A stretch of DNA of 5,958 bases from Modestobacter sp. (GTDB lineage: Bacteria > Actinomycetota > Actinomycetes > Mycobacteriales > Geodermatophilaceae). Below, one piece after another: positions 1-5,958 of the stretch; the stretch's first letter is position 1, and every line of letters starts with the position of its first letter. A program made the translations under genes and the position numbers. The notes beneath the pieces are model-generated. The model saw only the letters and a list, made by a program, of their open reading frames with translations, ran no database searches and was not told where the DNA came from. The stretch covers positions 1 through 5,958 of the forward strand of contig JAOPWO010000202.1 of assembly GCA_025965635.1 (NCBI GenBank), given 5' to 3'.

Positions 1-1
1 G

Positions 2-1171
2 CAGCCACCGCCGATCGCCCCGCGGTCCGGGCCGGTGCTCGTCGGCCCCACCCGCGGATCGCTGGCCGGCGACCCGGCGTTCCTCGTCGCCGTCCGGCAG
101 GCCGGTTGGGGAGCGCAGGTGCCGCCGCCGGTCGAGGACCGGCAGGTGGTCTTCGCCGCCGACACCCCCGACGGCCGGGTCGCGCTGGTGACCGGCACGG
201 TGCACGAGGACTTCCGGGGCGTCTGGCTGACCGGCCCGGTCGGCGCGCCGGCCGACCAGCTCACCGTGCACGTGCCTGCCCGCCTGGGCCCGGACCGGCC
301 GGTGACGCTCGTCCTCGGTGGTCCCGGCCCCGCCACGCTGGTCGTCGTCGCCGGGCCTGCGGACCGGGTGGAGCTCTCCGACCGGCTGCAGGTGGGCCCC
401 CGGGGCACGGTCGCCCGTTCCTACGCGGCGGTCGAGGCCGCGGACGGGACCGCCGTCGTCCCGGTGCGGACGACGGCCGCCGGCACGGCGGTCAGTGTCC
501 GGGTCACCCGCGAGGGCCGGGTCGTGCACCGCTCCGGAGCCGACGGGGTCCGGAGCCCGCCGGCTCCCGCCGCCGCGCCCCCGGTGCCGGACCGGCTGCG
601 GCCGGTCCCTGCCTTCCCGGACGCCGGCCTGCTGACCACCGCCCTCACCGACCTGGCGGCCCCGCTGGCCGTCGAGCCGGCGGCGCTGGAGGCGGAGCTG
701 CTGTGGTCGGACGTGCTGCCCGGTGCCCGTCCGGGCAGCGTCGCGGTGGTGCTGGCCCACAGCCCCGGCGGCGCGCTGCTGGTCGGCACCTGGGCCCGGG
801 TGGGGTCGGTGACCGTGCTCTGCGGCGTGCAGACACCGCCCGGGACCGCCGACGTCGCCCGCCTCACCGTCGCGCGGGTCTGCGACACGACGTCCCCGAC
901 GAGCGCGCCTGGGGACGGCGGGCGCTGGCTGGTGGTGTCCGCGCCGGTGTCCGGAGGCACGGCCGAACTGCTGGACGCCCGCGACCGCCCGGTCGCGACC
1001 GTGCCCCTGTCCGGCGGCGGCGCGGTCACCGCACTGCCCCCGGACGCCGCCGAGGTGCTGGTGCGCGACGCCGCCGGGGCAACGGTCACCCGGGCGCCCG
1101 TGGCGCCGATGGCCACCGAGGTGTTCGGTGACTTCGGTGTGGGCCCGCCCGCTGACGGGCCTGGCCGGTAG
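2..1171 (+). CDS. Uncharacterised probable non-cytoplasmic protein, 3' part (5' end outside window)
   Basis: I do not recognise this protein. The frame is open from the left edge, reading a proline-rich stretch (QPPPIAPRSGP), and ends at TAG 1169-1171. A GTG at position 35 could serve as a start, but it has no visible Shine-Dalgarno sequence, so the real start probably lies upstream. The product is rich in Ala, Gly, Val, Pro and Thr and reads as alternating short beta-strand-like segments. A Pro/Ala-rich linker (roughly residues 172-188 counted from the GTG) separates two halves. No transmembrane helix is visible in this part. Only two cysteines are present (in VLCGV and RVCDT, about 20 residues apart), which would suit a disulphide in an exported protein; this is inference. 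Codon use is strongly GC3-biased, which supports real coding. It converges on the metal ATPase gene. Possibilities are a membrane-anchored or secreted beta-rich protein; no catalytic motif is evident. Confidence 0.7.
   Translation, partial: QPPPIAPRSGPVLVGPTRGSLAGDPAFLVAVRQAGWGAQVPPPVEDRQVVFAADTPDGRVALVTGTVHEDFRGVWLTGPVGAPADQLTVHVPARLGPDRPVTLVLGGPGPATLVVVAGPADRVELSDRLQVGPRGTVARSYAAVEAADGTAVVPVRTTAAGTAVSVRVTREGRVVHRSGADGVRSPPAPAAAPPVPDRLRPVPAFPDAGLLTTALTDLAAPLAVEPAALEAELLWSDVLPGARPGSVAVVLAHSPGGALLVGTWARVGSVTVLCGVQTPPGTADVARLTVARVCDTTSPTSAPGDGGRWLVVSAPVSGGTAELLDARDRPVATVPLSGGGAVTALPPDAAEVLVRDAAGATVTRAPVAPMATEVFGDFGVGPPADGPGR
1142..1161 (+). terminator. Weak hairpin at the 3' end of the first gene
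   Basis: GGCCCG (1142-1147) can pair with CGGGCC (1156-1161) around an 8-nt loop. A tighter alternative is GCCCG-CTGA-CGGGC (1147-1160). It lies inside the last codons of the upstream gene, just before its TAG stop, and no T-tract follows. It could help end transcription in the convergent region, but hairpins of this size are common in DNA this GC-rich, so the call is tentative. Confidence 0.15.
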
Positions 1172-1313
1172 CCGGGACCAGGTGCCGCGGGGAATGGGCA
1201 GCTGCGACTGGTCGCCGGTTTCGGCGGGTCCCCCAGCGCGGTGAAGGCCATCGCGGAGGGCGCCCTGCGCGCCCTGGCCCGCACGGTGGGCGGCATCGCC
1301 GGCGTCCGGTTCC

Positions 1314-1325
<12 letters not shown>
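1172..1325 (+). pseudogene. Possible gene remnant in the convergent gap
   Basis: Directly after the TAG at 1169-1171 the same frame continues without a stop and, from about 1196, shows protein-like composition. It reads GQLRLVAGFGGSPSAVKAIA and goes on to about ...VRFLIEVPAW near 1333. Third positions are almost all G or C there. The predicted pattern (hydrophobic strand, Gly-rich GFGGSPS turn, Ala-rich helix, hydrophobic strand RFLIEV) resembles the first beta-alpha-beta unit of a Rossmann-like or flavodoxin-like protein. It is also superficially like the start of a universal stress protein, but lacks that family's Asp after the first strand. There is no good start codon with a ribosome site: GTG 1241 falls inside the pattern, and only CTG 1202 and 1208 are available upstream. 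Beyond about 1325 the frame is simply antisense to the ATPase C-terminus. This could be a decayed gene fragment or chance in GC-rich DNA; I cannot name a parent gene. Confidence 0.25.
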
Positions 1326-3572
<2,247 letters not shown>

Positions 3573-3577
3573 GACGT

Positions 3578-3584
3578 CTCCACC
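3578..3584 (-). promoter_or_regulatory. Ribosome binding site of the copper ATPase gene
   Basis: On the minus strand GGTGGAG lies 5 nt before the ATG at 3572-3570. It supports this start over downstream Met codons, which would remove much of the His-rich N-terminus. Confidence 0.6.
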
Positions 3585-3610
3585 CTGGACGAGACCTTCG
3601 ATGCAGTGAC

Positions 3611-3616
3611 CCTATA
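3611..3616 (-). promoter_or_regulatory. Candidate -10 element of the ATPase promoter
   Basis: The minus strand reads TATAGG here, an AT-rich hexamer that stands out in GC-rich DNA. It would place transcription start near 3604 and give a leader of about 30 nt before the ATG at 3572. No good TTGACA-like -35 is seen 16-18 bp upstream; that spacing is filled by the G/C-tract inverted repeat, as expected of a repressor-controlled promoter. The call rests on position and composition only. Confidence 0.4.
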
Positions 3617-3630
3617 CCCCCGGGGGGTAC
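3613..3630. promoter_or_regulatory. CsoR-like copper operator (G/C-tract inverted repeat)
   Basis: The plus strand reads TATACCCCCGGGGGGTAC. Within it TACCCCC (3615-3621) and GGGGGTA (3623-3629) form a perfect 7-bp inverted repeat around one central G. CsoR/RcnR-family repressors, which lack a classical helix-turn-helix, are known to bind G/C tracts flanked by TA-type half-site ends, and CsoR boxes in copper ATPase promoters have this appearance. The repeat touches the TATAGG -10 candidate and starts about 40 bp upstream of the ATPase ATG, so bound repressor would block transcription. No csoR gene lies in the window, so the regulator must be encoded elsewhere. The repeat is seen directly; its function is inferred from pattern and context. 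Confidence 0.6.
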
Positions 3631-3705
3631 GTGAGCGCCATGATGACCGAGATCGGACGGCGAAGCCCCGGCACGGTGCCCATCCTGCGTGCCGAGGTGG
3701 ACGGC

Positions 3706-3727
3706 CGGTGCCCGGTCGGTGCCCGGC
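3706..3727. repeat. Tandem 11-bp direct repeat in the divergent regulatory region
   Basis: CGGTGCCCGG occurs at 3706-3715 and again at 3717-3726, giving a period of 11 bp, about one helical turn. A shorter copy, CGGTGCCC, lies at 3674-3681. The repeats lie between the divergent ATPase and universal stress protein genes and could be binding sites for a regulator on one DNA face. Short GC-rich repeats can also arise by chance. Confidence 0.3.
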
Positions 3728-3775
3728 GCCGCGGAGCCGGGGCACTGCAGAGCGGCCACCGCGCAGCACGGCCGG

Positions 3776-3781
3776 TACGAT
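3776..3781 (+). promoter_or_regulatory. Candidate -10 element for the universal stress protein gene
   Basis: TACGAT fits the TAnnnT pattern common in actinobacterial -10 elements and is among the best matches in the gap on this strand. Transcription would start near 3788 and give a leader of about 75 nt containing the hairpin at 3802-3823. No convincing -35 hexamer is visible 16-19 bp upstream, so confidence is low. Confidence 0.25.
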
Positions 3782-3801
3782 GGCGGGGCCCCGTGGGGGA
3801 C

Positions 3802-3823
3802 GTCCGCGCCTACCCGCGCGGAC
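3802..3823 (+). other. Perfect hairpin in the leader of the universal stress protein gene
   Basis: GTCCGCGC (3802-3809) pairs perfectly with GCGCGGAC (3816-3823) around the six-base loop CTACCC. It ends 40 nt before the ATG at 3864 and about 27 nt before the AAGGA ribosome site. No T-tract follows, so it is not a standard intrinsic terminator. It could stabilise the mRNA 5' end or be a dyad for a regulator. The stem is seen directly; the role is unknown. Confidence 0.4.
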
Positions 3824-3850
3824 CGCGAGGAGACGCGGATCCCGGAAGAC

Positions 3851-3855
3851 AAGGA
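3851..3855 (+). promoter_or_regulatory. Ribosome binding site deciding the universal stress protein start
   Basis: AAGGA lies 8 nt upstream of ATG 3864. It matters because the reading frame is open far upstream, through the antisense of the ATPase gene, so the start cannot be set by a preceding stop codon. Confidence 0.6.
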
Positions 3856-3863
3856 CGCGTTGC

Positions 3864-4328
3864 ATGACCGGCCACCAGGCACCCAGCAAGATCGTCGTCG
3901 GGGTGGACGGGTCACCCTCCTCCTCGCAGGCCCTGCGCTGGGCAGCCCAGCAGGCCCACCTGACCGGCGCCGAGCTGCACGCCGTCACCTCCTGGGCGCC
4001 ACCGACCACGTACGGCTGGGAGTTCGCGGCGCCCGACTTCGACTGGCAGGACAACGCCCGGTCCACCCTCGCCGGGGCCCTCGATGAGACCCTCGGCGAG
4101 ACCGGGGCCGCAGGTGTCCACCGGCATGTGGTCGAGGGACATCCCGCGCGTGCGCTGTTGGACGCTGCCGCCGGCGCCGAGCTGCTCGTCGTCGGCTCCC
4201 GAGGGCACGGTGGCTTCAGCGGCATGCTGATCGGCTCGGTCAGCCAGCACGTCATCGCCCATGCGCCATGCCCGGTGGTGGTGGTCCGTCACGAGGCCAC
4301 GGGGCGCACGTCCGCAGGTCGACCGTGA
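3864..4328 (+). CDS. Universal stress protein, single UspA domain, ATP-binding type
   Basis: Small cytoplasmic stress protein of 154 aa, the usual length for one Usp domain. The first strand KIVVGVDGSPSS (residues 9-20) carries Asp15, which contacts nucleotide in ATP-binding members. The C-terminal motif G-2x-G-9x-G-S is complete: Gly111, Gly114, then Gly124-Ser125, followed by the final strand CPVVVV (136-141). It should therefore bind ATP, as known for the MJ0577/Rv2623-like group. A Trp/Tyr-rich insert (about residues 44-61) follows strand 2, as often seen in actinobacterial members. ATG 3864 is chosen because it has AAGGA 8 nt upstream and puts the first beta strand at the expected distance. 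The same frame runs open upstream to about 1743, but that part is only the antisense of the ATPase gene. It is divergent from the copper ATPase, suggesting a stress or metal-linked role by association only. Its specific partner or signal cannot be told from sequence. Confidence 0.93.
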   Translation: MTGHQAPSKIVVGVDGSPSSSQALRWAAQQAHLTGAELHAVTSWAPPTTYGWEFAAPDFDWQDNARSTLAGALDETLGETGAAGVHRHVVEGHPARALLDAAAGAELLVVGSRGHGGFSGMLIGSVSQHVIAHAPCPVVVVRHEATGRTSAGRP

Positions 4329-4333
4329 CCATC

Positions 4334-4377
4334 GCGGGGAGATGTCCGCGCCGCTGCTGAGCTCCGTCGTTCCCCGC
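4334..4377. terminator. Possible weak bidirectional terminator between convergent genes
   Basis: The 86-bp gap between the stops of the universal stress protein and the DUF72 gene contains GCGGGGA (4334-4340) and its complement TCCCCGC (4371-4377). They would form a 7-bp stem with a 30-nt loop. There is no T-tract on either strand and the loop is long, so this is only a candidate. Nothing else is visible in the gap. Confidence 0.15.
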
Positions 4378-4414
4378 TCGATCTCCCGGCGCCGATCCCA
4401 CCGCCGGCCCGCGG

Positions 4415-5143
4415 TCAGCCGGCGAGGAGCCCGCGCAGCGCCTCGGCGTCCCGGACGGCGTGCCCGTGCCCGTCGTTGTTGAAGTAGACGAACACGTCCC
4501 GGCCGCCGGCGGTCCACTCGCGCACCCGGTCGGCCCACCACCGCAGGTCCTCGACGGGGTAGGAGCCGGCGTACAGCTGGTCGGGGTCGGGCCCGTGCAT
4601 CCGCACGTAGACGAACGGCGCCGTCGCGCGCAGCACGCAGGGCAGCCGAGCACCGCTCATCACGCAGTACGCCGCCCCGTGCCGTTCCAGCAGCGCGAAC
4701 ACCTCCTCGGCGTGCCAGCTGGGATGACGGAACTCCACGGCCACCCGCATCCAGCTCGGCAGCAGGCCGAGGAACCAGTCCAGCCGGGCGTCGTCCCGCT
4801 CGTGGCCCGGGTGCAGCTGGACCAGCAGCACCGCCCGCCGGTCCCCGAGCTCGTGCCAGCAGGACACCAGCCGCTCCACCCACACCTCCGGGGCGTGCAG
4901 CCGCTTGGCGTGCGTCAGTCCGCGCGGCGCCTTGACGGACAACCTGAACCCGGGCGGCAGCCGCCGTCGCCAGCCTGCGAACGTCGCCGTCCGCGGCCAG
5001 CGGTAGAAGCTCGCGTTGAGCTCGACGGTGTCGAAGCGGCGCACGTAGTGCGCCAGCCGGTCGGCGGGCCGGGTGCCGGGCGGGTAGAGGACGCCGTCCC
5101 AGTGCTCGTAGCTCCAGCCCGACGTACCGATGGAGACGGTCAC
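4415..5143 (-). CDS. DUF72 family protein (YecE-like)
   Basis: A complete 242-aa protein of the DUF72 family, known from structures as a TIM-barrel-like fold with no firmly assigned reaction. Family signatures appear in order: IGTSGWSYEHW (residues 5-15), FDTVELNASFYRWP (37-50), FRLSVKAPRGLTHAKRL (66-82), LLVQLHPG (106-113), VAVEFRHPSW (134-143), FVYVRMHG (177-184) and VFVYFNNDGHGHAVRDA (217-233). The conserved charged and aromatic residues of these blocks cluster at the barrel mouth in the family and suggest an enzyme, but substrate and chemistry are unknown. The start is GTG 5143, placing GTSGW at the normal position right at the N-terminus; no in-frame ATG or GTG lies just upstream. The Shine-Dalgarno sequence is weak, so the message may be leaderless or nearly so. 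It is divergent from the oxidoreductase with 17 bp between start codons. Slightly short for the family, with nothing obviously missing. Confidence 0.93.
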   Translation of the reverse strand: MTVSIGTSGWSYEHWDGVLYPPGTRPADRLAHYVRRFDTVELNASFYRWPRTATFAGWRRRLPPGFRLSVKAPRGLTHAKRLHAPEVWVERLVSCWHELGDRRAVLLVQLHPGHERDDARLDWFLGLLPSWMRVAVEFRHPSWHAEEVFALLERHGAAYCVMSGARLPCVLRATAPFVYVRMHGPDPDQLYAGSYPVEDLRWWADRVREWTAGGRDVFVYFNNDGHGHAVRDAEALRGLLAG

Positions 5144-5160
5144 CGGTCCATGATCGACCC

Positions 5161-5958
5161 ATGACGGCGCGCGATCCCCGGCCGGTCCGGTTCGGCCTGG
5201 TGGGCTACGGCTTCGGCGGGCGGTGGTTCCACGCCCCGCTGCTGGCCGCGGCGGCGGGGTGCGACTTCCTCGGCGTGATCACCACCTCGACCGCCCGACG
5301 GGCACAGGTGGCCGGCGACCACCCCGGGGCGCGGCTGTTCGGCTCGCTGGCGGAACTGGTCGCCGGCGGTGCCGAGGCGGTGGCCATCTCCACCCCGGCC
5401 GACACGCACAGCGCGCTCACCGACGAGGCGCTCCGCCTGGGGCTGGCGGTGGTCTGCGACAAGCCGTTCGCGCTGGACGCCGGGGCCGCCCGGTCGTCCG
5501 CCGAGCTGGCCGCCGAGCTCGGCCAGGTGCTGGTGCCCTACCAGAACCGGCGTTGGGACTCCGACTTCCTGACCGTGCGGCAGCTGGCCGCCGACGGGGC
5601 GCTCGGCACGCCGACCGCGTTCGAGTCGCGCTTCGAGCGGTTCGCCCCCGACCCCGGTCCGCCCGCCGCGGGCGGCGGCACCCTGCTCGACTTCGGCAGC
5701 CACCTCGTCGACCAGGCCCTGGTCCTGCTCGGGCCGGTGACCCGGGTGCACGCCGAGTGGCGGGTGCGGGAGACCGGGCTGGACGACGACGTGTTCCTGG
5801 CCCTGGTGCACGCCGGCGGCGCTCGCTCGCACCTGTGGGGCAGCTGGAGCCAGGGCGCACCCGGGCCGCGGTTCCGGGTCACCGGCACCGCCGGCAGCTA
5901 CGTGGTCGGCGAGGGCGGCGTCATCGACGGGCAGGAGGACGCGCTGCTGGCCGGGCAC
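5161..5958 (+). CDS. Gfo/Idh/MocA family NAD(P)-dependent oxidoreductase, 5' part (cut by right edge)
   Basis: The frame is open from ATG 5161 to the window end: 266 codons without a stop, against about 340-360 aa usual for the family, so roughly the last quarter is missing. The N-terminal Rossmann domain shows VRFGLVGYGFGGRWFHAPLL (residues 9-28), with the GxGxxG-type dinucleotide loop at 15-20. It continues to AISTPADTH (75-83) and VVCDKPFALD (97-106), the EKP motif with Asp100 replacing the usual Glu and Lys101 kept. The C-terminal domain begins with QNRRWDSDFLTV (128-139) and contains LLDFGSHLVDQAL (175-187), carrying the conserved catalytic-type His181 and Asp184. NRRWDSDF plus the GGG...D.G.HL.DQAL block is typical of the IolW/YdgJ (scyllo-inositol dehydrogenase-like) subgroup. 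The substrate is therefore probably a polyol or sugar, but this is inferred. The ribosome site is poor. The codons upstream in this frame offer no other start. Confidence 0.92.
   Translation, partial: MTARDPRPVRFGLVGYGFGGRWFHAPLLAAAAGCDFLGVITTSTARRAQVAGDHPGARLFGSLAELVAGGAEAVAISTPADTHSALTDEALRLGLAVVCDKPFALDAGAARSSAELAAELGQVLVPYQNRRWDSDFLTVRQLAADGALGTPTAFESRFERFAPDPGPPAAGGGTLLDFGSHLVDQALVLLGPVTRVHAEWRVRETGLDDDVFLALVHAGGARSHLWGSWSQGAPGPRFRVTGTAGSYVVGEGGVIDGQEDALLAGH

Noticed and set aside
3784..3793. Palindrome CGGGGCCCCG near the presumed stress gene transcription start.
   Set aside because: Short self-complementary G/C runs are expected in DNA of this composition, and it lacks the TA-type ends of the ATPase operator.
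3797..3805. GGGAC directly followed by GTCC, resembling DosR/DevR box half-sites upstream of the universal stress protein gene.
   Set aside because: The known DosR box has an AT-rich spacer between the GGGAC and GTCCC halves. Here the halves abut with no spacer, and the GTCC belongs to the leader hairpin stem.
3631..3867. 78-codon plus-strand ORF in the divergent gap, starting GTG 3631 (or ATG 3640/3643) and ending with a TGA that overlaps the stress protein start as ATGA.
   Set aside because: The ATGA overlap is tempting as translational coupling, but the product is Arg/Gly/Pro-rich low complexity. The second half uses rare codons (gga, cga, gta, aga, gca), there is no good ribosome site, and it starts right beside the copper operator. 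More likely chance.
3912..5162. Long minus-strand ORF (416 codons) covering the stress protein and most of the DUF72 gene in another frame.
   Set aside because: The DUF72 frame has clear family motifs; this frame gives low-complexity Arg/Ala/Gly sequence and is antisense to the stress protein.
5140..5958. Minus-strand open frame opposite the oxidoreductase.
   Set aside because: The plus strand carries a clear Rossmann fold and catalytic motifs. The antisense product is Gly/Arg/Gln/Val-rich without a recognisable domain.

Overview
The window is very GC-rich, with strongly G/C-biased third codon positions in all convincing genes. Together with the gene families present, this points to a high-GC actinobacterium. 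A Geodermatophilaceae-like host is my guess from overall style; the sequence alone does not prove it. No rRNA, tRNA, CRISPR array, transposase or phage gene is visible.

Layout: (1) 2-1171 (+) is the 3' part of an uncharacterised, probably non-cytoplasmic protein that is open at the left edge. (2) 1172-1313 is a convergent gap. It holds a short coding-like stretch that may be a gene remnant. (3) 1314-3572 (-) is a complete P1B-type heavy-metal ATPase of the CopB (CPH, P1B-3) class with a histidine-rich N-terminus. (4) 3573-3863 is a divergent regulatory region. On the ATPase side it carries a near-perfect TACCCCC-g-GGGGGTA inverted repeat of the CsoR-type copper operator kind, overlapping a TATAGG -10 candidate. 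On the other side it has a small direct repeat and a leader hairpin. (5) 3864-4328 (+) is a single-domain, ATP-binding type universal stress protein. (6) 4415-5143 (-) is a DUF72 (YecE-like) protein. (7) 5161-5958 (+) is the N-terminal 266 codons of a Gfo/Idh/MocA oxidoreductase, probably of the IolW/YdgJ subgroup, cut by the right edge. It is divergent from the DUF72 gene with only 17 bp between start codons.

How the genes may work together: the ATPase would export copper (or another soft metal) when the operator is released. The adjacent divergent universal stress protein suggests a small metal/general-stress locus, but shared regulation is inference. The DUF72/oxidoreductase pair appears to be a separate, housekeeping-like divergent unit. 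I see no clearly novel multi-gene system. The most useful observations are the putative copper operator, the possible gene remnant at 1172-1325, and the very compact divergent start region at 5144-5160.
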